A program made the position numbers and the translations under genes. From assembly GCA_035489015.1 (NCBI GenBank), contig DATHKR010000335.1, forward strand, positions 1 to 64,000: a DNA stretch of 64,000 nt, in the 5' to 3' direction. Positions 44,702 through 55,634 of the stretch are shown here, one piece after another. The notes beneath the pieces were generated by a model. The model saw only the letters and a program-made list of their open reading frames with translations. It did not search any database and was not told the origin of the DNA. The number at the start of each line of letters is the position of its first letter. The stretch's first letter is position 1. This DNA comes from DATFRY01 sp035489015 (GTDB lineage Bacteria > Myxococcota_A > Polyangia > Haliangiales > Haliangiaceae).

Positions 44702-45742
44702 ATGACCTGGCTCTGGCTCGGCTTCTTCGCCCTCGTCTTCGTCATGCTGGCGCTGGACCTCGGTGTGTTCCACCGCAAGGCGCACGAGATCGACATCCGC
44801 GAGGCGGTCGGATGGACCATCTTCTGGGTCACCCTCGGCCTCTCGTTCAGCGGCATCGTCTACCTCATCTACGAGAACCACTGGGGCGGCGCCGGCCACA
44901 TACGGGGGCGCCACGCGCTGGATGGCGGAGACGCCACCGTTCTCTACCTGACCGGCTACCTGCTCGAGGAGTCGCTCAGCGTCGACAACCTGTTCGTCAT
45001 CTCGCTGCTGTTCCGCTCGATGGCGATCCCCGCCCGCTTCCAGCACCGCCTGCTGTTCTGGGGGATCATCGGCGCGCTGGTGTTCCGCGGCAGCATGATC
45101 GCGGGGGGTGTGTGGCTGGTCCACAAGTTCATCTGGACCTTCTACATATTCGGCGCCTTCCTGGTCATCTCCGGGATCCGGATGATCCTGGCCGGGGACG
45201 ACGAGGAGCCCGAGCCGGAGGCGAGCTGGTTCTTCAAGGCGATCCGGCGGGTCCTGCCCATGGCCAAGGAGGACCACGGCACCCGCCTGCTCGCCCGCGA
45301 ACGGGGACGCTTCGTCGTCACCCACCTGGCGGTCGCCCTCCTGGCCATCGAGCTGACCGACATCGTCTTCGCGGTCGACTCGGTCCCGGCCATCCTGGCG
45401 GTGACGACCGAGCCGTTCATCGTGGTCACCTCGAACGTCTTCGCGATCCTCGGTCTTCGCTCGATCTACTTCGTTCTCGCCGGCATGATGGACAAGTTCC
45501 GCTACCTGAAGACGGCGCTGTCCATCCTCCTCATCGTCATCGGCGCTAAGATGCTGGCCCACGACCTGGTCAAGATCCCGAACCTGGTGTCCCTCGCGGT
45601 CGTGATCGGCGTGGTGTCGACCGGCGTGATTCTCTCGCTCATGGCCGACGCGCGCGACATCCGGCGCAAGTCGCAGCTGATGGCGGCCCAGGCGGACCCG
45701 GATGAAGCGGCGCGCTCGAGTGGCGAGAGCGAGGAGTCGTGA
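44702..45742 (+). CDS. TerC/Alx-family integral membrane protein
   Basis: A 346-residue polytopic protein of the TerC family, implicated in tellurite resistance and manganese export or metal handling during protein translocation. The N-terminal signature LALDLGVFHRKAHEI and the conserved EESLSVDNLFVI and ELTDIVFAVDSVPAILAV motifs with Asp and Glu in membrane helices are intact. About seven to nine helices are predicted. The C-terminus is a charged tail. The downstream gene starts at or before its stop. Confidence 0.94.
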   Translation: MTWLWLGFFALVFVMLALDLGVFHRKAHEIDIREAVGWTIFWVTLGLSFSGIVYLIYENHWGGAGHIRGRHALDGGDATVLYLTGYLLEESLSVDNLFVISLLFRSMAIPARFQHRLLFWGIIGALVFRGSMIAGGVWLVHKFIWTFYIFGAFLVISGIRMILAGDDEEPEPEASWFFKAIRRVLPMAKEDHGTRLLARERGRFVVTHLAVALLAIELTDIVFAVDSVPAILAVTTEPFIVVTSNVFAILGLRSIYFVLAGMMDKFRYLKTALSILLIVIGAKMLAHDLVKIPNLVSLAVVIGVVSTGVILSLMADARDIRRKSQLMAAQADPDEAARSSGESEES

Positions 45743-45743
45743 C

Positions 45744-46610
45744 GTGGGGTTCTACCCGCAGCCGAACGATTACACCTGCGGGCCCTTCGCGCTCAAGCAC
45801 GCCCTGGTCACGCTCGGGCGGCTGGTCGACGAGGACCGCATCGCCATCCTGGCCCGCACCACCTGGTGGTCGGGCACCGACGAGATCAAGCTGGCCCGGG
45901 CCGCGCGCGCGTTCGACTGCGATCTCCCGGTCCTGCGCTCGCGCGACTCACGCCGCGCCAAGCGCATGCTGCTCGACCACCTGCGCCGGCGCATCCCGGT
46001 CCTCCTGTGCGTGGACGACTGGGGGCACTGGATCACCGCGGTCCGCCACGAGGGCTCGCGGTTCGTGGTCATCGACTCCAACCTGGACCCGGTCCTCAAC
46101 CTCCTGTCGTGGGCGCAGCTGGAGAAGCGCTGGCGCTACCTCGACCGCGAGTACGACGAGACCGATCCGCCCTCGATCTACGATCTTCACCCGATCCGTC
46201 CCCGGTTCCGCGTGACCGCCAAGGCCGACCTCTCGATCGCGCGCCTGCGCCACCTGCGCCGCCCCGAGAACCGCCTCCTGGCCCTCCACTGGAACGAATA
46301 CCTGGAAGACCTGCTCGAGATCTGCCGGCCGCGCTCCGCACTCCAGGAGTCACCGCTGTCGATGGGCGAGTTCCTGCGCCGCAACCAGGAGCTCATCATC
46401 TCCCGGGTGGTCTACTGGCACGGCGACATCGACCGCGAGCGGGTCGCCAAGCTGCTCGGCAACTTCCGCTTCGTGGCCGAGACGTATGGCCTGGTCATAC
46501 CCAAGACCCTGACCCGCCGGGCGGTGGCCGACATGGCGATCCTCACCACCATGGCGGTCGTCGCCCAGCGCGGGATCGACGACCTCTACGGTCTCAGCTC
46601 GAGCAAGTGA
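45744..46610 (+). CDS. C39-like papain-fold cysteine peptidase domain protein
   Basis: A 288-residue protein with GTG 45744 as start, as GAGGAG lies 7 nt upstream; ATG 45702 is possible. The N-terminal domain has the catalytic triad of the C39/papain-like fold: Cys12 (NDYTCGPFALKHAL), His95 (DDWGHWITAV) and Asp111 (VIDSNLDP). A C-terminal helical part of unknown family follows. Members cleave double-glycine leader peptides or similar. It lies 1 nt after terC and is probably co-transcribed with it. Confidence 0.82.
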   Translation: MGFYPQPNDYTCGPFALKHALVTLGRLVDEDRIAILARTTWWSGTDEIKLARAARAFDCDLPVLRSRDSRRAKRMLLDHLRRRIPVLLCVDDWGHWITAVRHEGSRFVVIDSNLDPVLNLLSWAQLEKRWRYLDREYDETDPPSIYDLHPIRPRFRVTAKADLSIARLRHLRRPENRLLALHWNEYLEDLLEICRPRSALQESPLSMGEFLRRNQELIISRVVYWHGDIDRERVAKLLGNFRFVAETYGLVIPKTLTRRAVADMAILTTMAVVAQRGIDDLYGLSSSK

Positions 46611-46614
46611 TGGT

Positions 46615-46639
46615 GGGCCCGGGCGCGGCGCCCGGGCCC
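46615..46639. terminator. Bidirectional hairpin between converging genes
   Basis: A perfect 12-bp inverted repeat, GGGCCCGGGCGC (46615-46626) and GCGCCCGGGCCC (46628-46639), with a one-base centre. It lies between the converging peptidase and small membrane protein genes. It lacks a T-run on either side, as is usual in such GC-rich genomes. Confidence 0.65.
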
Positions 46640-46643
46640 CAGC

Positions 46644-46799
46644 TCAACCACGAGCGAGCTTGCCAAGGGCCACGAAGGCCACCACCCCTACGAACGCGAC
46701 GATCGAGAACACCAGGAGCTCGGCCATGGAATCGATGGCTCCCCAGAAGAGGGCCATCGCCAGGGCGACCACGTAACCGATGAGCACGACGCAGCCCAT
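46644..46799 (-). CDS. 51-residue two-helix membrane protein
   Basis: A short ORF of 51 residues (ATG 46797-46799, TGA 46644-46646). It has two hydrophobic helices (GCVVLIGYVVALAMALFWGA and LLVFSIVAFVGVVAFVALG) around a short acidic loop (IDSMAE) and ends in KLARG. A very strong Shine-Dalgarno (GAGGAGGTGA) lies 4 nt before the ATG, and there is good third-position GC. The 160 nt upstream is highly structured. The function is unknown; small proteins of this kind often modulate a larger membrane partner. Confidence 0.75.
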   Translation of the reverse strand: MGCVVLIGYVVALAMALFWGAIDSMAELLVFSIVAFVGVVAFVALGKLARG

Positions 46800-46960
46800 T
46801 GCTCACCTCCTCGGTGACCGGTAGGACCTGAGTCTCCCATGCTGGTGAATCGACACCAGCTCCGATCGCGCGGGCCGGACGAATCGTGGCGGATTGCCTC
46901 ACCGAGGCATGACGCCACGAGCGCATTTCAGCGCGTCCGGCGACGCGTTGGTTTCTCGAC
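46800..46960 (-). ncRNA. Structured leader of the small membrane protein gene
   Basis: Read on the minus strand between the tamB stop and the small-protein ATG, four hairpins can be drawn. They are CGCGTC/GACGCG (46932-46947), a bulged 7+6-bp stem CGTGGCG...CGCCACG enclosing TGCCTC/GAGGCA (46885-46919), GCTGGTG/CACCAGC (46841-46860), and TCACC/GGTGA (46803-46817). The last one encloses the Shine-Dalgarno in its loop and stem. It matches no riboswitch class I recognise by eye. It may be a regulatory leader, or tamB's termination region. Confidence 0.45.
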
Positions 46961-49900
46961 TCAGCGGCCGAGCGGCACGATCCAGAGCAGGTCGATGCTG
47001 GCCGCGCCGCGATCGCCGGCCACTCCCTCCCACATCCAGTCCTTGCTGAAGAAGTGCTGGACCGTGGCCTCGTTGCGATTCTTCATGATGTCGGTGGTAT
47101 CGCGGTAGCGGTAGGCGATGAAGAGTCGATCGGTGAGCCACTTCCCGACGGTCACGTACCTCGACTGCGCATCACCCTCCTCGGTCCCGACCCGCAGCGC
47201 GTCGACCGGCAGGCCGGCCTGGCGAATGACCCCGGCCACCTGGTTGGCGACCACGTTGGCCGCGGCGCCCGGGGTCGACTCGCTGAGCGAGCCGGTGCCG
47301 CCGCCGCCCTCACCGCCGAGGATGAAGCCGAGCAGCTGGGCCTGGTCATAGCGCCCGCTGTCCGACGCGAAGCTGACCTGCGGCTCCGACATCCGGCCCT
47401 GCACGTCGATGTAGACCAGCGTGTCGGGGAACTGGTGGCTGACCCGGACGTCGAGGCGCGGGTCGAGCGGGACCTCGCCCGCGAACAGCACCCAGGCCCG
47501 CTCGATCTCGTAGCGCCGGCTGACGATCTCGATCCAGCCGCGCACGCCCTCGATGTTGCCGTCGAGGACGTTGACGCCGCCGACCTGGGTCATCGTGAGC
47601 TTGACCTTGAGGTCCAGGCGGAGCTCTTCGCCGCGCACCGCGATGAGGTCGTCCGAGACGATGCGGAGCCGCATCATCGGCGCGGCCGCGTTCTTCAGCT
47701 CCTGGCGCGCCGCCTCCTGCGCCGCGCCGGCCGCGTCGGTGAAGACCACGTCGTCGAGCGGGCCGGAGTCGTGCAGCTGCACGCCGCTCGTCGACGGCAG
47801 GCGGACCAGGAGCCCCTTCTCGATCCGGACCTCGACGTCGAGCATCGGACCGCGCCGGCTGCCCTTGGCGTTGAGCTTGCCGTTGATCGAGACCAGCTGC
47901 TTGCCGGCCTGGACCGGCAGCTTGGTGGCGGTCAGGTTCGCGGTGAAGCTGGTCGCGGCCGGTCGCCGCAGGTCGGCGTCGGCGAGGAGGAGGATCTTGC
48001 CCGGCCGCGAGGTCGCCTTGACGGTCAGGTGCAGCTGGCTGCGCTTGAACACCGCGTCCACCCGGGCGGCGGTGAGCGGGCGGAGGAACTGAGCGATGCG
48101 GGCGGTGCCCTCGCGGATCCTGACCGCGCCATCGATGATCGGCTGGGCCGCGGTCCCGCCGATGTCGAGGTTGGCGGACAGGAGGCCGTCGAGGAACGTG
48201 AGCGTGCCGCCCGGCCGCTTCCACAGCGGCGTGAACAGGCCTAGCTTGACCCGCTGGGCGTCGAGGTGGGCCTGCAGCGGCGCGCGCTGGCCGGGCGAGC
48301 CGCTCGCGCTCAGCACCACTCGCCCGCCGTCCGACTGGCGCGCGTCGGCGCGCACCTTCCAGGGCCCGGCGCTGTAGCTGCCCGACGCGCTCAGCTGGTC
48401 GAAGCGAACCCCCTCGGCGGTGAAGCCGGGCGCCTCGATCTTGGCGCTGATGATCGGCTTGCCGATCGAGCCGCGCACGGTGAGCTCGCCGCGCAGCTGG
48501 CCGCTCGCGTTCGGCTTCACCTGCAGCGCCGACGCGATCCGCGCGATCGGCTGATCCGGGACCCGCAGCTGCCCGGTCAGCGTGGTGGCGTCCAGCTGCC
48601 GTGACAGCGCGGCGAAGTCGAGGCTGCGGATCCGGTCGGCGCCGAGCCCGACCGCCACCCGCCCGTCGACCAGGGTCCCGGTCGGCACCCGGATGGCCAG
48701 GACCACGTCGGTCGCGCGCGGCTGGGCCTGCACGGTGAGCTCGCCGGCCAGCGGCGCGGCCTTGTCGACCATGCGCACGTCGGCGAACTTCACCGTGGCC
48801 CCCAGCGTGCGCGCCCCCTGCCCGGCGGTGATCTGGGCCTGGACCATGCCGGTCAGCTCGACCGAGCGGCGCGCGATGCCCTTCTTGCCGACCGGCGGCT
48901 GCAGCCGGGCCAGGTTGAGGTCGGTCACGCGCAGACTGATCGACTTGACCAGATCGAGGCCCTGGCGGGTCCACCCGGCCGGCGCGAGCGGGTTGGCGGG
49001 GACCGCGGCGGTCGCGTCGAGCTCGACCTTGCCCAGGTCGCCGGCGATGATGTGCGACCACACGGTCACCTGGGTGCGGGTCAGCCCGACCTGCAGCTTG
49101 AGCGTGACCGGCAGGTTGAGCTCGGTCGACGCGGCCACCTCGCCGCCGGTGACCTCGAGCGCGAGCTTGCCGGTCTCGAGGCCGGGCCCGGCCTCGAGCT
49201 GGAGCGTGGCGAGGCCGGAGTGCAGGCGGTTGCCGGCCGTCGACTTGCCGCCCAGGGTGTGGACCCAGCGGGCCAGATCGACGTTGTCGGCGGTGGCCTT
49301 GACCGAGTCGATCGCCTTGGGGCCGAGCCGCTTCCAGGCGTCACCGTCGGCCAGCCGGGCCGGCGTCCGCCCGGTGAGGTCGGCCTTCACCCGCCCGAGC
49401 GGTCCGGCGTCGAGGTCGGCGTGGCCCTCCAGCTTGCGTCGGTCCACCGCGATCCGCACCCGCCCGCTGACCGGGCGCGGCGCGCCCTTCCAGGAGATCT
49501 TGGCGACGTCGACGTCGATCTTCACAGGCCCCTCGGGGAGCTTGATCTCGCCGGCCGCGCCGATCTTGCCGGTCATGCCGGTGCGGTCGAACTGATCGAG
49601 CACCCGGCCGATGTCCACGCGGGTGATCGCGAAGCGCACCGGACCGCGCAGATCGTTACCGCGCCGGGTCAGATCGCCGGCCACCCGGAGCTTGCCGGCC
49701 GCCGACGACAGCGCCAGCTCGGCGACCAGGTGCTTGCCGCCGTCGGTGATCTCCAGCCGCCCGCCCTTGCCGGCCCAGACCAGGTCGCGAGTGGAGACGC
49801 GCAGCTCGCGGAAGGCGATGCGCGCGCCGTCCGGCTCGATGCGCGCGACCAGCTGGCCGCGGGCGCCAATCCCGCCGCGACCGCTGGTGTTGAAGGTGAC

Positions 49901-51523
49901 CGCCGCCCGGTGCCCGCCGTCGCTCACGGTGGCGATGACGTGGGCGTTTCCGTACGAGGTGGGGCCGTTCGTGATCGAGTCGATGTGGACCTCGGCCTTG
50001 CCGACCGCCGCGCCCGGCGCGCGAGCCACGTCGAGGTGCTGGACGTCGAGGTCGGCGCGCAGGCCGGCCAGGCGCAGCTGCTTCTGGGTCAGGCGGGTGC
50101 TGGTGATCCGGCTGGTCGCGCTGAGGTCGTCGAGCCGGCCCGACGCGCTCGCGGTGAGGACCACCGGCCCGCGCACCGACACCGGATGGCCGAGCGCGGT
50201 CTCGAGCTCGCCGGCGTCGCGCAGGTTGGCGCGGACCTCGGCCCGCTCCAGCGCGATGGCGCCGGTCCGCTTCAGGTCCTCGGGCAGGAGCGCGACCAGG
50301 TCGGCGCCGGCGGTGCCGAACGCGGCGCGCGCGCCGAGGGCAGCGGTCACCCGCCGCCTGGCCATGCTCGCGTCGAGCGACACGTTCGACAGCGCCACCC
50401 CGCGCAGGACGCCGCTGACCGCGCCGCGCACCCGGCCGGTGATCCGGTCGATGCGCGGCGAATCGAGCGACAGCCCGGCCACGTTGCCGGCCACCCAGCC
50501 GTCGAGCACCCCCTCGGGCGCCCCGGCCACCAGCGCGGCGGGCTCGACCCCGGCCCAGAACAGGCCCAGCTCGCCGGTGGTGGTGTCGGCGCCGAGCTGG
50601 GCGGCCAGGTTGATCGACCCGCGCTCGGCCCCGCCGAACACGTGTGCGCGCACCAGCCCGTTTCCTGGCCCCTGGTCGACGAAGCCGGCCAGCTGGAGGT
50701 CGGCCAGGATCGGCGACCCCTTCCACAGGCGGGCCAGCTCGTCGGCGGACACGTCGGCGGCAAAGGCGCCGCGCCGCGCGCCGTCCTTCCCCAGGTGGGC
50801 CAGCGGCACCACCACGTGCTGGTGGCCCGCGGTCACGTCGATGCCGGACAGCTCCATGCCGCCGGTGGCCGGGATGCGCAGCGCCGCCGTCGCGGCCAGG
50901 GGCAGCGGCCGGTCCAGGTCGGGGCCCTTCCACTCGGCGTCGAGCGAGCGGAGCACGACCCGGGTCAGTTCGGTCTCGACCGCCACCTCGGCGTCGATCT
51001 CGATCCGCGAGAACGCGTCCCACACCCCTGGAGCGCGCTCCAGCTTCACCGCCGAGCGCAGCACCCGGATCGAGGCCAGCGTCGTGGTCCACGGCTCGCC
51101 GCCGGGCGGCTGCTGGACCCAGAGGTCGGCCACCGCCAGGCGCCCGTCGGGAAGCCGCCGCAGCGTCGCGTCCAGCCCGACGATCTCGATGAGGTCGGCG
51201 TGGAAGTGGTTGCCGAGCAGCGGCAGGATCCGGTAGTCGACGGTCAGGGAGTCGGCGCTGAGCACGTCCTTGCCGGCCCGGTCGCGCACCTTGACGCCGC
51301 GCAGGGTGACCGCGTCGAGCAGGTCGCCCTCGAGGCGCTCGACCTCGACGGTGCCGTGCAGTCGCTTGCCGATCTGCTCGACCAGGACGCCGCGCACCTT
51401 CTCGCGCGCCCAGTCGGTGTGGAGCAGGCCGAAGCCGACCCCGATGAGGAGGACGAGCACGCCGAGCACGACGAGTACGACCCGCAGCACCCGGCGCCAG
51501 ATTCTTCGCGGTCGCGGACCCAT
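46961..51523 (-). CDS. tamB: TamB-family translocation and assembly module / AsmA-like protein
   Basis: A 1520-residue inner-membrane-anchored protein. One N-terminal transmembrane helix (VLRVVLVVLGVLVLLIGVGFG), then a long stretch of beta-strand repeats (VKVRDRAGKDVLSADSLTVD-type) typical of AsmA/TamB lipid-transfer grooves, and a C-terminal DUF490 domain (SFASDSGRYDQAQLLGFILGG; VGKWLTDRLFIAYRYRD). TamB spans the periplasm and works with TamA in outer-membrane lipid transport and protein insertion. The gene follows tamA by 34 nt on the same strand. Confidence 0.94.
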   Translation of the reverse strand: MGPRPRRIWRRVLRVVLVVLGVLVLLIGVGFGLLHTDWAREKVRGVLVEQIGKRLHGTVEVERLEGDLLDAVTLRGVKVRDRAGKDVLSADSLTVDYRILPLLGNHFHADLIEIVGLDATLRRLPDGRLAVADLWVQQPPGGEPWTTTLASIRVLRSAVKLERAPGVWDAFSRIEIDAEVAVETELTRVVLRSLDAEWKGPDLDRPLPLAATAALRIPATGGMELSGIDVTAGHQHVVVPLAHLGKDGARRGAFAADVSADELARLWKGSPILADLQLAGFVDQGPGNGLVRAHVFGGAERGSINLAAQLGADTTTGELGLFWAGVEPAALVAGAPEGVLDGWVAGNVAGLSLDSPRIDRITGRVRGAVSGVLRGVALSNVSLDASMARRRVTAALGARAAFGTAGADLVALLPEDLKRTGAIALERAEVRANLRDAGELETALGHPVSVRGPVVLTASASGRLDDLSATSRITSTRLTQKQLRLAGLRADLDVQHLDVARAPGAAVGKAEVHIDSITNGPTSYGNAHVIATVSDGGHRAAVTFNTSGRGGIGARGQLVARIEPDGARIAFRELRVSTRDLVWAGKGGRLEITDGGKHLVAELALSSAAGKLRVAGDLTRRGNDLRGPVRFAITRVDIGRVLDQFDRTGMTGKIGAAGEIKLPEGPVKIDVDVAKISWKGAPRPVSGRVRIAVDRRKLEGHADLDAGPLGRVKADLTGRTPARLADGDAWKRLGPKAIDSVKATADNVDLARWVHTLGGKSTAGNRLHSGLATLQLEAGPGLETGKLALEVTGGEVAASTELNLPVTLKLQVGLTRTQVTVWSHIIAGDLGKVELDATAAVPANPLAPAGWTRQGLDLVKSISLRVTDLNLARLQPPVGKKGIARRSVELTGMVQAQITAGQGARTLGATVKFADVRMVDKAAPLAGELTVQAQPRATDVVLAIRVPTGTLVDGRVAVGLGADRIRSLDFAALSRQLDATTLTGQLRVPDQPIARIASALQVKPNASGQLRGELTVRGSIGKPIISAKIEAPGFTAEGVRFDQLSASGSYSAGPWKVRADARQSDGGRVVLSASGSPGQRAPLQAHLDAQRVKLGLFTPLWKRPGGTLTFLDGLLSANLDIGGTAAQPIIDGAVRIREGTARIAQFLRPLTAARVDAVFKRSQLHLTVKATSRPGKILLLADADLRRPAATSFTANLTATKLPVQAGKQLVSINGKLNAKGSRRGPMLDVEVRIEKGLLVRLPSTSGVQLHDSGPLDDVVFTDAAGAAQEAARQELKNAAAPMMRLRIVSDDLIAVRGEELRLDLKVKLTMTQVGGVNVLDGNIEGVRGWIEIVSRRYEIERAWVLFAGEVPLDPRLDVRVSHQFPDTLVYIDVQGRMSEPQVSFASDSGRYDQAQLLGFILGGEGGGGTGSLSESTPGAAANVVANQVAGVIRQAGLPVDALRVGTEEGDAQSRYVTVGKWLTDRLFIAYRYRDTTDIMKNRNEATVQHFFSKDWMWEGVAGDRGAASIDLLWIVPLGR

Positions 51524-51557
51524 CAGCTCGATGCTCCTCGCGTCACGGCGTCACGCA

Positions 51558-53684
51558 TCAGAAAGCCTGCCCCAGGCTGACGTGGAAGGCGATGCGAGAA
51601 AGGACGCTGGAGCCGGCGTCCGGCTCCCCCTCCCCGAACCGGTTGAGCCGGTAGCCGATGTCGATGCGGACCGCGATCACCGGTGTCCAGCGCACGCCGG
51701 CCCCCGCCGCCCAGTGCAGGTTGGCCAGATCGAGCGCGCCGTCGGGCTGGCAGCCGGGCACGTCGGGGCTGCACACCACGTCGCCGAAATCGGTGAAGCC
51801 GACCACGCCGAACGGGTACTTGAGCAGCGTCCCGATGTCGAAGCGCACCTCGGCGCTGCCGAGCAGATTCTCGTCGCCGCCGATCGGCGCGCTGTCCGTG
51901 ACCGGCCCCGGATCGGGGGTGCCGGGATCCGCGTCCGGGTCGGGCGCCGGGGTGTACGTGCTGGACGCGAACGGGGAGAGCCGGCGGAAGCCGAAACCGC
52001 GGTGGCCGGTGGCGCCGCCGTCGAAGAAGCGCTCGGTGACCGGCAGCGGGTCCGCGCTCAGCTTGCGGCCGTAGAACAGGCGCCCGGCCAGGACCAGGCG
52101 CCGACCGATCGGCAGGTAGCCGCGCAGGTCGCCGGTCGCGCGCACGAAGGGGAAGTCGCTGGCGAACGCCGAGTTGCCCTCGGCGAGCGTCACCCCCGCG
52201 TACATGCCGCGGCGGGCGTCGAGCGGCTGATCGCGCAGGTCGAAGGCCACCGTCTGCTCGAGCGCACCGAGGCGGTAGGGCTCCTGGTCCAGCCCGAGGG
52301 TGGACCGGAGCTCCACCTCGGCCGGGTCGGGCGGATCCTCCATCGCGTCCGGATCCTGCGCCGGCGTGGTGCCGTCGAGCGCCGGCGACAGCTTGAAGAA
52401 GCTGAGGTAGCGGAAGCGCCAGCCGAGCCCGACCTGGAGGTGGTCGTTGATGAACGGCCGGGTCAGGCCGAGGCGGAGCAGCGGCCCCTGCGAGCCGTAC
52501 GCCTCGAGCTCGTCGCGCTGGTAGCCGACGGTGACGTTGCCGACCAGGCGGGGCAGGAACAGGTCGGCGCGGTCGATGGTCGCGGTCGCCTCGCCGGCCG
52601 GACCGTTGCGGCTCTCGGCCAGGTTCCACTCCCAGGCCGGGCGCGCCTCGAGGTGGAGCGTGGTCATCGGGTCGAGGAAGCCGCGCATGATGTAGTCGGT
52701 GCGCTGGCGGGCCTCGATGCGGAGGTTGTCGAGGCTGAAGCCGCCCTCGATCGCCAGACCACCGCCCAGGCGCAGCTCGTGCGGACGGGCCTCGGAGAGG
52801 CCGATCTGGATGTCGCTGATGCGCGGCCGGCCCTCCTTGTCGTAGTCCATGCGCACCGCGCTGAACATGCCGAGCTGGTAGAGGCGACCCTGGGTCAGCT
52901 CGAGCAGCTCCGGATCGAAGCGCTGACCGGGATCCCAGGCCAGGCGGTTCCGCACCGCGCTCTCCGGCACCCGCTCCAGCCCCTTCACCTCGGTCTTGCC
53001 GAACCGGGTCAGCGGCCCGTCGTCGACGATCAGCCGGATGTCGGCGGTGTGAGCGTCGCGGTCGACCTCGAGCTTGCCGTCGATGTGGGCGTGCGGGTAG
53101 CCGCGGTGCGCGAGCCAGCCGAGCATCCACGCCTTGAACTCGAGGTAGCGGTCGTGGCGCAGGACCTCGCCGGGGCGGAGCGGGGCCTCGCGGAAGTCCA
53201 GGTTGCTCGAGCCGCGCAGGAGCTTGGACAGGCCGATGATCGAGAGCCCGACCACCCGGGTCGGCTCGCCTTCCTTGACCCGGAAGGTGACGTTGACGCT
53301 CTTGTCATCGTCCGGCTTGATGTCGGTGCCGATCACCTTGGCCGAGAAGAACCCGCGCCTCGCGTAGTAGGCCTCGATGCGGGCGATGTCCTGCTCGAGG
53401 GCGAGCCGGTCGAGCCGGCGGTAGACGCGGCGGAGCAGCCCCTCGGGCCCGCGGTTGGCGAGCCCGTCCAGGATATCGTCGTCGTCCACGTTGTCGTTGC
53501 CGGAGATGGTGACGTCGGCGATGCGGGGCGAATCGGGCGACGCGCTGCCGGTGACCGTCCGGCTGCAGGCCGGGCACGCGGCGGCCACACCGAGCGCCAG
53601 CGTCGCAGCCACAGCCGCTCGGTGGCGCGCCGCGCGAGCGCTGCGGACGAGGAAATGCCCTCGCGGGGTCGGGTCGACCGTCAC
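51558..53684 (-). CDS. tamA: TamA/BamA-family outer-membrane assembly factor
   Basis: A 708-residue Omp85 protein with the start at GTG 53682-53684. The N-terminus resembles a signal peptide with a Cys (LGVAAACPAC). At least three POTRA-like domains follow (VYRRLDRLALEQDIARIEAYYARRGF; NVTFRVKEGEPTRVVGLSI; TRFGKTEVKGLERVPESAVR). The C-terminal barrel ends HVSLGQAF with terminal Phe, and carries RGFGFRRLSPF in the region of the conserved L6 loop. It partners with TamB, encoded directly downstream. Confidence 0.92.
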   Translation of the reverse strand: MTVDPTPRGHFLVRSARAARHRAAVAATLALGVAAACPACSRTVTGSASPDSPRIADVTISGNDNVDDDDILDGLANRGPEGLLRRVYRRLDRLALEQDIARIEAYYARRGFFSAKVIGTDIKPDDDKSVNVTFRVKEGEPTRVVGLSIIGLSKLLRGSSNLDFREAPLRPGEVLRHDRYLEFKAWMLGWLAHRGYPHAHIDGKLEVDRDAHTADIRLIVDDGPLTRFGKTEVKGLERVPESAVRNRLAWDPGQRFDPELLELTQGRLYQLGMFSAVRMDYDKEGRPRISDIQIGLSEARPHELRLGGGLAIEGGFSLDNLRIEARQRTDYIMRGFLDPMTTLHLEARPAWEWNLAESRNGPAGEATATIDRADLFLPRLVGNVTVGYQRDELEAYGSQGPLLRLGLTRPFINDHLQVGLGWRFRYLSFFKLSPALDGTTPAQDPDAMEDPPDPAEVELRSTLGLDQEPYRLGALEQTVAFDLRDQPLDARRGMYAGVTLAEGNSAFASDFPFVRATGDLRGYLPIGRRLVLAGRLFYGRKLSADPLPVTERFFDGGATGHRGFGFRRLSPFASSTYTPAPDPDADPGTPDPGPVTDSAPIGGDENLLGSAEVRFDIGTLLKYPFGVVGFTDFGDVVCSPDVPGCQPDGALDLANLHWAAGAGVRWTPVIAVRIDIGYRLNRFGEGEPDAGSSVLSRIAFHVSLGQAF

Positions 53685-53818
53685 GGCCCGACACTTTGCA
53701 GGCCGCGTGCCGTTCCGGTGACGGAGCGCGACAGCACCATGATTGCCCCCTCTCCTCCCGACCACATCCCGACTCTATCCCGGCGCGGGCCCTGGCGCTC
53801 GACCAGGGTCACATCTGC

Positions 53819-53824
53819 TATCTT
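53819..53824 (+). promoter_or_regulatory. Citrate synthase -10 box
   Basis: TATCTT, extended by an upstream TG (TGC), ends 6 nt before ATG 53831. No Shine-Dalgarno is seen before the ATG. This placement predicts a leaderless mRNA. The -35 region is weak. Confidence 0.5.
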
Positions 53825-53830
53825 GCCGCC

Positions 53831-55117
<1,287 letters not shown>

Positions 55118-55132
55118 CGCGCCGCGCGGCGA

Positions 55133-55408
55133 TCACCGCGCCGGCCCCAGGTCGGCGCGGGTCAGCGAGCACTGCTCGCGGAGCGGGCTCGGCGAGTCGG
55201 TCGGGCAGTGCTCGACCCAGAAGGTGCGCTGGTTGCCGATCTGGATGATCTCGGTCCCGGCCGGGCGGCCGTGGGGCGCGCGATCGTCCGTCCGGGCCGT
55301 GGGCGCGGCGACGTCGCGATCGCGACCCGCGGCCGGGCTGGCGGAGTGGCTCGCGCAGCCGGCCAGCGCGGCGGCTGCGACGGTGGCGAGGAGGAGAGCA
55401 CGGCGCAT
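55133..55408 (-). CDS. Small lipoprotein
   Basis: A 91-residue protein starting at ATG 55406-55408 with a short signal peptide and good lipobox (AAALAGC). The mature part is short, with two further Cys (EHCPTDSP, EQCSLT) that could pair. No family is recognised. It converges with the citrate synthase gene, with a GC palindrome between the two stops. Confidence 0.72.
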   Translation of the reverse strand: MRRALLLATVAAAALAGCASHSASPAAGRDRDVAAPTARTDDRAPHGRPAGTEIIQIGNQRTFWVEHCPTDSPSPLREQCSLTRADLGPAR

Positions 55409-55634
55409 GGCAAGAGTGTACCCGATGCCGCGCGATCGGCCCGCCGGCCACCCGGTCCGCCACCTCGTGCGTTTCGACGGCGAGGCGCCGACTCCGAGTC
55501 GCTCGCGCCACAGGAGCATCTTCACAGGTGGCAAGAGCTGACGCGCGCTTCCGGGCGCGTGGAGGCGGTTCTGCGCACTTGCCGTGCGAGCCGCGGAACG
55601 GAGCCGTGGCATGTCGGGTGCTGAAGGGACCGGC

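Noticed and set aside
46615..46639. An operator site in the GGGCCCGGGC palindrome
   Set aside because: It lies between two converging gene ends, so a terminator is the simpler reading.
55121..55132. CGCCGCGCGGCG palindrome as a terminator of gltA
   Set aside because: The stem is only about five bp and arises easily by chance in this base composition, so it is noted but not called.
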